Assembly (NCBI GenBank): GCA_002307235.1
Contig: DBTV01000051.1
Span: 10,743 to 42,880 of the forward strand
DNA: 32,138 bases
Origin: Acidobacteriaceae bacterium UBA1307
GTDB taxonomy: Bacteria; Acidobacteriota; Terriglobia; Terriglobales; Acidobacteriaceae
Reading direction: 5' to 3'
The notes under the pieces are model-generated. The model made no database searches. It saw only the letters and a program-made list of their open reading frames with translations, and had not been told where the DNA came from. A program made the translations under genes and the position numbers. Shown here piece by piece: positions 1 to 8,219 of this stretch (position 1 is the first letter of the stretch; the number at the start of each line of letters is the position of its first letter).

Positions 1-656
1 TCGCGGTCGTGCGAGGTCATGAGCAGCGCGCCCGGATACGACTTGAGGAACTGTTCGAGCCAGATGATGGATTCAAGGTCAAGGTGGTTCGTCGGTTCGT
101 CCATCAGCAATACATCCGGCATTCCGAGCAGAACCCGTGCCAGCGCAACGCGCATCTTCCAACCGCCCGAGAGAGCGCCCACGTCGCCATCAATCTGATC
201 ATCTTTGAACCCCAGGCCGTGGAGCACTTCACGTGCTTGCGATTCGAGCGCGTAGCCGCCTAGCTGCTCGTACTCCTCCTGAACGTGACCGAAGCGATCA
301 AGGATGCGGTCCATTTCATCAGCCTTGTCGGGGTCGCACATATCGAGTTGCAAGGCTGCGAGTTCGTGGTGCAACTCGCCGACGCGTCCGCTGCCAGCAA
401 TCGCTTCATCCACAACGGGACGACCCTGCATATCCGCAACGTCCTGGCGAAAGTAGCCGATCGTCAGCTTCTTGGGGACGGACACCACGCCCTCGTCGGG
501 AGCTTCCTCGCCAACCACCATCCGGAAGAGCGTTGTCTTACCCGCCCCGTTAGGACCTACCAATCCGACTTTTTCGCCGGGATTGAGCTGAAAGGAAGCG
601 TCCACAAACAGCAACTGCTTGCCATATTGCTTATTAATGCTTGAGAAAGAGATCAT
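1..656 (-). CDS. ABC-F family ATPase, N-terminal part (partial)
   Basis: Soluble duplicated-ATPase protein of the ABC-F group, whose members act on ribosomes (translation factors or antibiotic-resistance proteins) rather than as transporters. The gene starts at an ATG at 656 and runs off the left edge, so only the first 218 residues are seen. Visible in order: Walker A GPNGAGKTT at residues 34-42, a Q-loop region (YFRQD), the signature LSGGWKMR, Walker B VLLMDEPTNHLD, and the switch histidine in TSHD at the edge. There is no membrane segment. The first ATPase domain looks intact. The exact subfamily (Uup, YbiT, EttA) cannot be decided without the inter-domain linker and second domain. Confidence 0.95.
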   Translation of the reverse strand, partial: MISFSSINKQYGKQLLFVDASFQLNPGEKVGLVGPNGAGKTTLFRMVVGEEAPDEGVVSVPKKLTIGYFRQDVADMQGRPVVDEAIAGSGRVGELHHELAALQLDMCDPDKADEMDRILDRFGHVQEEYEQLGGYALESQAREVLHGLGFKDDQIDGDVGALSGGWKMRVALARVLLGMPDVLLMDEPTNHLDLESIIWLEQFLKSYPGALLMTSHDR

Positions 657-793
657 TTTGAAGGAGCAACTCGCGGGCAGGCAGCCTGTTACAGTATAGC
701 CTGACCAGAAAACTGCGAGCCCGCGCTGACATCTCGGATGATTGGAGGCCTACCCATTCGCCCAAAGTCCAGGCCAAGGGATCAGATCACTTT

Positions 794-1109
794 TTATGAG
801 GCGACTTCTCGGAACGGATGGACCGTGTCCAGCATCGCGCCGCATAACTCGTGCTCTTCGAGAAGATGGCGGAAGTTCAAGATCGTCGTCTTATCCGGTG
901 CCGGTACGCGGCCCAGATCGATGCCCACGAAGCGGCGAAGAACGGCCGATTCGTGGGCATCTTCAACGCCAGAGTCCGACAACGCAAACCAGTGCAAGCA
1001 ATTCACTCCAAGGCATCTCGGCTTCCATCTCGTCCAGAAAATGCTTCTGCCGCATCTTCTTTCCGTACCGCCGAAACTCTGCCGCCTGTGCCAGGGTTCG
1101 CTGCTGCAT
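794..1109 (-). pseudogene. IS5-family transposase remnant with internal deletion
   Basis: From an ATG at 1109 the minus strand encodes a typical IS5-family transposase N-terminus (MQQRTLAQAAEFRRYGKK, then FLDEMEAEMPW). After about 38 residues the frame is lost, and the family sequence resumes in another frame with FALSDSGVEDA, SAVLRRFVGIDLG and TTILNFRHLLEEHEL. The roughly 30 residues that normally lie between these blocks are missing, so an internal deletion with frameshift has occurred. Family similarity stops after about LDTV near 827, and the DDE catalytic core is absent. The sequence just upstream (about 1166-1187, GGGAACCTCTGAAAATC on the minus strand) could be the outer left end of the element; I see no matching right end. 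It is a dead fragment that marks past rearrangement beside the GH97 gene. Confidence 0.85.
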
Positions 1110-1258
1110 CCGTGAGTTGCCTCCACGTAGAGCTTTAATCAGAAGATATAAGAACCAAAGTGATTTTCAGAGGTTCCCTCGGTCATTCTGATACTTTTGC
1201 CTGATCATCCTTCTACTATAGCGGGTTGAATAAATCGCGAACAGGCTCTCAGCGTCGT

Positions 1259-3103
1259 TTACTTACGAATCCAGGCGACGAAGCCACCACGATGATCCAG
1301 AACGAGATGAATTTGATTCGTTCTTGTCACCTTGATTTCCTTGCGATCCCAAGCATCTGGATGACCTTTTACATCGAAGAGCTGGCTCGACCTCCAATCA
1401 CCGCGCGCTAGGAAATCGAGGGAAATGTCCATCTCCATTGTGTCACTACCATTCATCACCGCAACGAACCATTGATCACCTTTGCGGCGAGCTTCTGCCA
1501 CTACCTTGCCCGGATCACTGCCTCTCAGCACACGGGTTTCATCCCATGTGGATGGAATAGCCATCAGAAGATCTTTTGCAGGATTGGCGATAAAGTCCTT
1601 CGGATTTCCACCGAAGCAGAGAAAAGGAGAAGTGAATGATATTGCTTCAGCCACCTCGTGAGCCCAGGAGATTCCCTGCAATTCCTTGCTCTCAAAAACT
1701 GTCGGCGTGTAGTCTCCGGGGCCGACAATATAGCGGGTAAAGGGCAGAATGGTGTCGTGCGCGGGCTCGAGGATGCGTTGGTAGCGGGTCATGTGCCACT
1801 CGTGCCCGCGAACACCCTCACGTGTAAGTACATTTGGCCACGTTCGTTCCATGCCCGTTGGCTTATTGGCTCCGTGGAAATCGACCATCAGTTTGTAGGC
1901 TGCTGCATCCCGCGCGGTCTCGTAATACCAATTCGACCACCAATGATTGCACGGTGGTGGAAAGTCGATCTTAATGCCTACAACACCAGCTGCCACTGCC
2001 TTGCGAAAGTATTCTTTGCGCGCGGCTGGATCTTTGACTTCATTGCTATGCACCCACAACCAGATTTTGACGTTTTGAGTCTTGGCATAAGCGACTACCT
2101 CGGCAAGAGCGGGCCATGGTGTCGTCCAGTGTTCCCACCCTTCGTCTACCAGGTAATACTCATATCCCAGTTGCCTGGTCCAGTCTACCCACTGCTTCTG
2201 GTCGTCCTGTCTCGGTGCGCCAATCGCCATCCATTGCCAACTTGAGCGGCCTGGCCTGATCCAGTTCGCACTGGCCAGTAAAGGATCCGCAGGGGGCGAA
2301 TTCAGATTCTGTACCAGTGTCGTATTGACCAGATCGGAGAGTGTTCGCGCAATGATAGTAACGCGCCAAGGTTGAATCACGGCATCGTCCGTCGTCCAAC
2401 CCGTTGGGTCAGCATAGAGCACTCCTTGGAGCGATCCATCAGCAGATCGTCTGAGAGCAAGATCGCCATAATCTTTCAGCGCAGCCTCGGAGACCGTTAC
2501 ATACAATCCACCGACGCGTAAACTCAACGGCATTCCATACTGCTCTTGCCCCAGGTTATCCAAGGACATTGTCCGGTAATGACTCTCATAAGAAGCATCC
2601 AGTTTGTCCGCCCAGACAGTCGGGTTTCCTTCGAACCTCCATGAGGATTGATCGGTCTCTATCCTGCGTCCTTGCCTTGCGGCAAGGCGCAAACGGACGC
2701 CCACGCCATCATTGGCTACGTGTACATCGATCCAAAACGACTCCTGGTGTGAGATTGCGGGAATGCTTGCTTCGTTCGCATGATTGATAGCAACTGCATG
2801 CGCACCAAAGAATCGATACTGCTCGTTGACCAATTTAAATACAGGCTTTCCCAACTCGACATCACGCCCGAGAGGTTTACCGTCTGATACGAGCCCCAGA
2901 TCAGAAGGTGCTAGTACCTGGTTGCCATCCACGAGAATGCGATAACGCAAACTTCCATCAACGGCAGATAGCTCCGTTTGCACCTTTCCATCAGGACTCT
3001 TTACAAGAATCGTCTTTGCCGTGGGCGTTGTACTGGTCTGGCCCAACAAGCTGGAACAAAGCAACACGAAGCAGACAAACAATCTGGAAAACAACAAACG
3101 CAT
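1259..3103 (-). CDS. Secreted glycoside hydrolase family 97 (retaining, alpha-galactosidase type)
   Basis: Secreted GH97 enzyme of about 614 residues, the usual length for the family. I chose the ATG at 3103: an upstream in-frame ATG at 3118 lies inside the G-rich ribosome-binding stretch, and the protein then begins directly with a signal peptide (MRLLFSRLFVCFVLLCSSLLG). Order: N-terminal beta-sandwich (about 30-280), then the (beta/alpha)8 barrel with WQWMA, YEYYLVDEGW and IWLWVHSN. In retaining GH97 members a barrel Asp is the nucleophile, and here GVVGIKIDF (Asp near residue 380) keeps it; inverting SusB-type alpha-glucosidases lack that Asp. A conserved Glu lies in TREGVRGHEW. Alpha-galactosidase-like action on galactose side chains is therefore the best guess; the substrate is inferred. 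It has its own upstream region with repeated boxes and is not in an operon. Confidence 0.9.
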   Translation of the reverse strand: MRLLFSRLFVCFVLLCSSLLGQTSTTPTAKTILVKSPDGKVQTELSAVDGSLRYRILVDGNQVLAPSDLGLVSDGKPLGRDVELGKPVFKLVNEQYRFFGAHAVAINHANEASIPAISHQESFWIDVHVANDGVGVRLRLAARQGRRIETDQSSWRFEGNPTVWADKLDASYESHYRTMSLDNLGQEQYGMPLSLRVGGLYVTVSEAALKDYGDLALRRSADGSLQGVLYADPTGWTTDDAVIQPWRVTIIARTLSDLVNTTLVQNLNSPPADPLLASANWIRPGRSSWQWMAIGAPRQDDQKQWVDWTRQLGYEYYLVDEGWEHWTTPWPALAEVVAYAKTQNVKIWLWVHSNEVKDPAARKEYFRKAVAAGVVGIKIDFPPPCNHWWSNWYYETARDAAAYKLMVDFHGANKPTGMERTWPNVLTREGVRGHEWHMTRYQRILEPAHDTILPFTRYIVGPGDYTPTVFESKELQGISWAHEVAEAISFTSPFLCFGGNPKDFIANPAKDLLMAIPSTWDETRVLRGSDPGKVVAEARRKGDQWFVAVMNGSDTMEMDISLDFLARGDWRSSQLFDVKGHPDAWDRKEIKVTRTNQIHLVLDHRGGFVAWIRK

Positions 3104-3154
3104 GACAAGGCCCCCCAATGAAGAGCTATTGTGCTTTTTCGAATTCAGACAGTC

Positions 3155-3227
3155 CTGACTATTTCATGATATGCGATTGAGCGAGCATGAAATAGTCAGT
3201 GTTGTCCATGCATGATTGTCATAGTCA
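3155..3227. promoter_or_regulatory. 14-bp inverted repeat and three TGACTAT boxes upstream of GH97
   Basis: A perfect inverted repeat CTGACTATTTCATG (3155-3168) / CATGAAATAGTCAG (3186-3199) with a 17-base spacer. The core heptamer TGACTAT/ATAGTCA occurs a third time at 3221-3227. The cluster lies 52-124 bases upstream of the chosen GH97 start, where an operator would be expected. It also sits beside the breakpoint of the truncated receptor gene, so an insertion-element scar is an alternative. No regulator can be named. Confidence 0.45.
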
Positions 3228-3324
3228 ACACCACGTCGTTGGCTCGGCGAATGATTGAAGCCGTTCTCCGCAACTTCATGGCGATGGAACGGAGCGACCA
3301 GCCCGCTTTCTCAAACACTGAGAT

Positions 3325-5172
3325 TTGATCAATGTAAAAACTGCAACCGTTGGGCTGACCTATATACCCAACTTGCATGTGGCTAACGAGTTTCGTTTTG
3401 GTGGTACCTGGAACAACTCCAATGGGACGTTCACGCCGGGTAACTTCGGCGGAGCAACTCCACTCAGCTTAAGCGATATTCCCGGTCTGAACACGGCCAA
3501 TGCCAATCTCTTCTTCTATCTCAACTTCGGCCTCCGCCCAGTGATTCGTATTGTGCCCCGCAAAATCGACCAGACACAGTTCAACATCGTCGATTCGCTG
3601 GCCGTCACGCATGGACGCCATATGCTCAAGTTTGGCGTGGACTGGCGGCAGGTGCGCAACGACGAACCACTTCCCTCGGTCTACGAATATCCGGTCTTTG
3701 CCAATCAGGCGCAGATACTCAACAATGCACCCTCATTTATCAGCATCTTCCGCTTCCGCGGCGGAAGTATGGCACCTGTCTATCAGAACTTCTCTTCCTA
3801 TGTTCAGGACGAGTGGAAGGCAACTTCACGTCTCAGCGTTTCTGCTGGCGTGCGCTGGGATGTAAATCCGGCTCCATACGACGCCAACGGCAACGATCCA
3901 TACACCGTCAATCAAATTACCGACTGGAGCACGACAACCGTAGCTGCGCACGGTTCGCCGCTGTGGGCTACACGATGGACCAACTTTGCGCCGCGCATTG
4001 GGCTGGCCTATCAGATACACACCGCTCCGCGCTTTGAAACCGTACTGCGCGGTGGCGGCGGCCTGTTTTACGACACCGGCAACACGCTTGGCACCATGGG
4101 GTATTGGGGGCTGGGTGTTGTGGGACTCAAGACATACACAGGCGTAAGCGCACCTGCTTCTGAATCGCTGGTTGAAAGCACTCCGCTACCCTCTGTGGAT
4201 GCTCCCTATCAAAACACCATCTATGCCTTTGATCCGCACCTGAAGCTGCCACGCACCATGCAGTGGAATCTGACTCTAGAGCAAATGCTGGGTAGCAAAC
4301 AGACCTTGCGCGTTGGTTACGTGGGATCGGCCGGGCGCAGGCTTCTGCTCTGGCAGGAGTACTATCCCGGAAATCTTGGCAACACGAACTTTGCCTCTGA
4401 TGGTTCCTTCGGCAGCGCTGTGGAACTGACAACCAATGGTTCTTCGTCGAACTACTCTTCCATGCAGGCCCAGTTCCAAAGCCAGCCTTTCCACGGCCTG
4501 CAGTCGCTGATCTCCTATACCTGGTCGCACTCGATCGACAATGCATCAACCAGTTTCCAGAGCTATCAAGTGTTGAAGGCCAGTTCGGACTTCGATGTTC
4601 GCAGCAACTTGCAGGCCGCTATCTCCTATAACATCCCGGCAAAGTTCGAGAACCGGATCGTATCGACAGTGCTTGGCGCATGGGCGCTCGATTTCCGCAT
4701 CTCCGCACGCACGGCACTGCCTGTCGATGTGGTTGGCGACAGCCTTCTCAACAAGTCCACCGGTTCCTACATGCCACTTCATCCTAATCGTGTCGCCGGT
4801 CAACCGCTTTACCTCTATACCTCATCTGCTCCCGGCGGACGCAAGATCAACTACAACGCTTTCGAAGCCACAACAAGCCTCAATGGCACCGCCGGAAGAA
4901 ATATCGCGCGCGGTTTCGATGCCGTGCAAGCCGACCTTGCGTTACGCCGTGACTTTCCGCTCTTCCGTCAGGCACATCTGCAATTCCGCGCCGAAGCCTT
5001 CAATATCCTGAACCATCCCATCTACGGCGACGTCTACAACGACATGACCTATGGCGAAAGTCTCTTCGGCCTCGTCTACGACACACAGAACACGCAACTG
5101 GGCGGGCTCAATGCGCTCTATCAGACCGGCGGACCACGCTCCATGCAACTTGCCATGAAGGTACGCTTCTGA
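3325..5172 (+). pseudogene. TonB-dependent receptor (Oar-like), 5'-truncated remnant
   Basis: Open for 615 codons from a TTG at 3325, with an in-frame stop just upstream. The protein is only the outer-membrane barrel half of an acidobacterial Oar-like TonB-dependent receptor: repeated barrel strands (FSSYVQDEWKATSRLSVSAGVRW, split by turns), RWTNFAPRIGLAY, LRVGYVGSAGRR, YTWSHSIDN, FRAEAFNILNHP, and a terminal phenylalanine (MKVRF). Compared with the intact copy at 21940-25713 it lacks the signal peptide, carboxypeptidase-regulatory-like domain, TonB box and plug. There is no ribosome-binding site worth the name, so I read it as a decaying remnant. The barrel frame itself is undamaged, so truncation was probably a single recent event. 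A fused or rearranged start cannot be excluded. Confidence 0.8.
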
Positions 5173-5374
5173 TGTCTCTTTCTGCCTTCAATGATCTGCA
5201 CGTATTTCTCCATCGGTCGCAATCTTTCCGGCGGGCAGAGTTATGTTTTAGATCCATCTCTGGGGCGCAACTTTCACTGAAATTGTGAACGCACAAGTGA
5301 GCGAGCATTGCCTCGTCAGGGCATCAGAAGAAAGAGGCGAGTATCCTGTTTCTGCAACGATGTGAAATGATGGT

Positions 5375-5410
5375 CGGTCGCGAAGATTATTTTCGCGGCC
5401 GATTTTTTCT
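5375..5410 (+). terminator. Rho-independent terminator after the truncated receptor
   Basis: Ten-base-pair stem CGGTCGCGAA (5375-5384) with TTCGCGGCCG (5392-5401), one G-U pair, seven-base loop, followed by ATTTTTTCT. It lies about 200 bases after the receptor stop and 50 bases before the GH115 start, so it separates the two transcripts. Confidence 0.7.
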
Positions 5411-5459
5411 GGGGACGCAAAGGGTGATCCGACGGGATCGATTGCGTTGAGGGGATTCG

Positions 5460-8153
5460 ATGCAGATGAGGAAATTCATGCCATTGTTGAAGCATTGTGT
5501 CGTGAGAGTTGTCGCTTGTGCCGCGGTCTGTTTGCCTTTGCCGCCGATCCAGAGCGCGGCACAGGCCTTTCCGCATGCAACCTATGTGCAGTTTGAGCCA
5601 GCGGCACGGGAGGGCTTCGCGCTCGTCGCCAACAATACGGCGGCACCGATCTATCTGGATCCGAGCGAAGAGAAGACGCTGCGGGCCGCGGTGGAGGCCT
5701 TCGCGGGCGATGTCGAAAAGGTGACCGGGCACCGGCCGCAGATTTTGACGGCGCTGCCCACGCCAGCTCCAGCGGAGCTGGTTGTCGTAGGCACCACGCA
5801 GGCACCCATTCTGGTGCGGATCAATGAGGAAAAGGATTTTTCACTCAAGGCCATCGAGGGCAAGTGGGAGAGCGCGGTAACGAGCGTTGTCACCGCACCT
5901 TTGCCGGGCGTGCGGAAGGCGTTGGTGATCGCTGGCAGTGATCGTCGTGGCGCGGCCTTTGCGCTCTTTGCGCTTTCGCGTCAGATGGGTGTTTCGCCGT
6001 GGGCGTGGTGGGCCGATGTGCCGGTCGCGCATCATGACCGCATTCAGATTGTGGCGCGCAATGAGGTGCAGCCCGAGCCCTCGGTGCAGTATCGCGGCAT
6101 TTTTCTCAATGACGAGGACTGGGGACTGCGGCCATGGGCGGCGAAGAAGATGGACCCGGCACAGGACAACGTTGGGCCGCGCACCTACGAGCGCATCTTT
6201 GAATTGTTGCTGCGCCTGCATGCGAACTCACTGTGGCCGGCCATGCATCCGAAGACGCTGGCCTTCAATGCTGTCGCGGAGAATGCGGCGTTGGCGGATC
6301 GCTGGGGCATCGTGATGGGCACCTCGCACTCCGAGGCGTTGCTGCGCAACAACGTGGGCGAGTGGGACGAGCATCGCGATGGGCCATGGAATTATCAGAC
6401 CAATCGCGCGGCCATTGATGCGTACTGGAATCACCGGCTCGAGGTGAACGGCCGGTACGAAAACTTTTATACCGTGGGCATGCGCGGCGTGCACGACACT
6501 GGCCTTGAAGCGACGGGCACGGTGGAGGAGAAGGCGCGGCTGGTGGAGCAGGTGATGGCGGCCCAGCGCGGCCTGCTTGCCCGCCACGTCAATGCCGATC
6601 TCGGCAAGGTGCCGCAGGTGATCTGGCTCTACAAGGAATCGCTCGAGTTGTATCGCGCGGGGATGAAGGTGCCTGACGATGTGACGCTCGGCTGGACCGA
6701 CGACAACTACGGCTACATTCGCCAACTGCCGACGGTCGACGAACAGAAGCGGGCAGGTGGCTCGGCAGTGTATTACCACGTCTCTTATTGGGGATTTCCG
6801 CATGATTATCTGTGGCTGTGTTCGACGCCACCGGCGCTGATCCGCGAAGAGATGACCAAGGCCTACGACCACAACGCTCGCAAATATTGGATTCTGAATG
6901 TGGGCGACATCAAGCCGGCCGAGGCTGACATCGACTACTTTTTGCAGTTGGCCTGGAATGAACCGGCGATGGCGCGCATGGATCAGCACAGCTTTTTCGC
7001 GCGCTGGTATGGCGAGCAGTTTCCGACAGCGAATGCCGAGGAACTGGCCTCTGTGATGGATGAATATTATCGGCTGAACTTTGTGCGCAAGCCGGAGTTC
7101 ATGGGCTTCAACGGCTACAATGATGCGACGCGCCGCACGGACTTCAATCCGCTGGCGTGGGGCGGCGCGTGGGGGCAGAACGGCGCGCGGCTTGACGCGT
7201 GGGAGCAGCTTGTGGCGCGCGAGCAGGCCATTGCCAAGGCCATGCCCGAGGCCGATCGCAGCGCCTTCTTTGAGTTGGTCGGCTATCCGGTGGAGGCCGC
7301 TGCGGCGCAGAATCGCAAGTTCCTCCTCATTGATCGCAGCTTTGTCGATGCAAGCCAGCATCGCGACGGACAGAAGAATGCTGCGCAGGCGCATGCGGCC
7401 TATCAGCAGATTCAGTCGCTGACCGCGCAATACAATGAGCTCGAAAACGGCAAGTGGGAGGGCATGATGTCGAGTGCGCCGCGCAACCGGCATGTGTTTG
7501 AGATGCCGTTTGCCGCCACTGCGCGCGATGCCGCTACCCCAATGCCGGAGAGTTGGGCGGAGGATCGCTCGACGCCACACGCCGGGGCGCTAAAGACGGC
7601 GGGCTTCGCCGAAGAGCACGGCACGGTGTCGATCAACGCCACGCGCTTTGTGCGGCACTTTGACGGCATGGCCGCGCGTTGGCGCGTAATCGACGATCTC
7701 GGCATCTCGGCTCGGTCCGTGGTCTATGGCGCGCCCGGCGCGTTGGCGAACCTTCCTGCGCAGAAGATGGATGCGGTGCAGCCGTGGCTTGAATATGAAT
7801 TCACGACCGCCGACAGCGGCGCGGCAACGCTGGTGGTGGCGGAGCTGCCAACCTTCCCGGTCGATGCGCAGCACCGGCTTCGCTTTGGCGTCGCGGTCGA
7901 TGGTGGGCCGATGACGAACTTCGATGCGGCCGGAGCGGGCGAGTGGAAGGAGAACAGCGCGCCAACCTGGGAGAAAAATGTGCTGCGCAATGCTGCCTTC
8001 TTCACGTTGCCCATTTCGCTGGCCCACGCGGGCAGGCACACCGTGCGGCTCACGCAGATTGACCCCGGTGTCGTCTTTGAGCATCTCGTGGTGCGCTTTC
8101 CGGGTGCGCCACCGGCCTACCCGGTTCCGCCGGAGACGGCCTCAACGCATTGA
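5460..8153 (+). CDS. Secreted glycoside hydrolase family 115 (alpha-glucuronidase)
   Basis: Large secreted enzyme (897 residues) that removes glucuronate or 4-O-methylglucuronate side chains from xylan, including internal ones, as known for GH115. The ATG at 5460 follows a GAGGGG ribosome-binding site at 5449-5454. Residues 1-36 form a signal peptide ending SAAQA. The family core is clear: GVSPWAWWADVPV, YRGIFLNDEDWGLRPW, HANSLWPAMHP, GTSHSEALLRNN, YTVGMRGVHDTGL, VTLGWTDDNYGYIR and YYHVSYWGFPHDYLW, and the C-terminal module resembles the usual GH115 beta-sandwich tail. Full length with no damage. It stands alone, tail-to-tail with the next gene. Its product would feed the uxaC pathway further along the window; that link is inference. 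Confidence 0.93.
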   Translation: MQMRKFMPLLKHCVVRVVACAAVCLPLPPIQSAAQAFPHATYVQFEPAAREGFALVANNTAAPIYLDPSEEKTLRAAVEAFAGDVEKVTGHRPQILTALPTPAPAELVVVGTTQAPILVRINEEKDFSLKAIEGKWESAVTSVVTAPLPGVRKALVIAGSDRRGAAFALFALSRQMGVSPWAWWADVPVAHHDRIQIVARNEVQPEPSVQYRGIFLNDEDWGLRPWAAKKMDPAQDNVGPRTYERIFELLLRLHANSLWPAMHPKTLAFNAVAENAALADRWGIVMGTSHSEALLRNNVGEWDEHRDGPWNYQTNRAAIDAYWNHRLEVNGRYENFYTVGMRGVHDTGLEATGTVEEKARLVEQVMAAQRGLLARHVNADLGKVPQVIWLYKESLELYRAGMKVPDDVTLGWTDDNYGYIRQLPTVDEQKRAGGSAVYYHVSYWGFPHDYLWLCSTPPALIREEMTKAYDHNARKYWILNVGDIKPAEADIDYFLQLAWNEPAMARMDQHSFFARWYGEQFPTANAEELASVMDEYYRLNFVRKPEFMGFNGYNDATRRTDFNPLAWGGAWGQNGARLDAWEQLVAREQAIAKAMPEADRSAFFELVGYPVEAAAAQNRKFLLIDRSFVDASQHRDGQKNAAQAHAAYQQIQSLTAQYNELENGKWEGMMSSAPRNRHVFEMPFAATARDAATPMPESWAEDRSTPHAGALKTAGFAEEHGTVSINATRFVRHFDGMAARWRVIDDLGISARSVVYGAPGALANLPAQKMDAVQPWLEYEFTTADSGAATLVVAELPTFPVDAQHRLRFGVAVDGGPMTNFDAAGAGEWKENSAPTWEKNVLRNAAFFTLPISLAHAGRHTVRLTQIDPGVVFEHLVVRFPGAPPAYPVPPETASTH

Positions 8154-8171
8154 TGCTTCTGCGCGGATATA

Positions 8172-8204
8172 GAGCGAGGGCATGCCATTGGCATGTCCTC
8201 GCTC
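8172..8204. terminator. Long hairpin between convergent genes
   Basis: Fifteen-pair stem GAGCGAGGGCATGCC (8172-8186) / GGCATGTCCTCGCTC (8190-8204), one G-U pair, loop ATT. It lies between the convergent stops at 8153 and 8220 and can serve both strands. Neither side has a convincing U-tract, so it may act as a transcript-end stabiliser rather than a classic intrinsic terminator. Confidence 0.6.
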
Positions 8205-8219
8205 GTTGCGCAAAAAAAT

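Noticed and set aside
6228..7580. Long minus-strand frame (450 codons) opposite the GH115 gene
   Set aside because: Shadow of a GC-rich gene: His/Arg/Leu-rich and without domains, while GH115 motifs are clear on the other strand.
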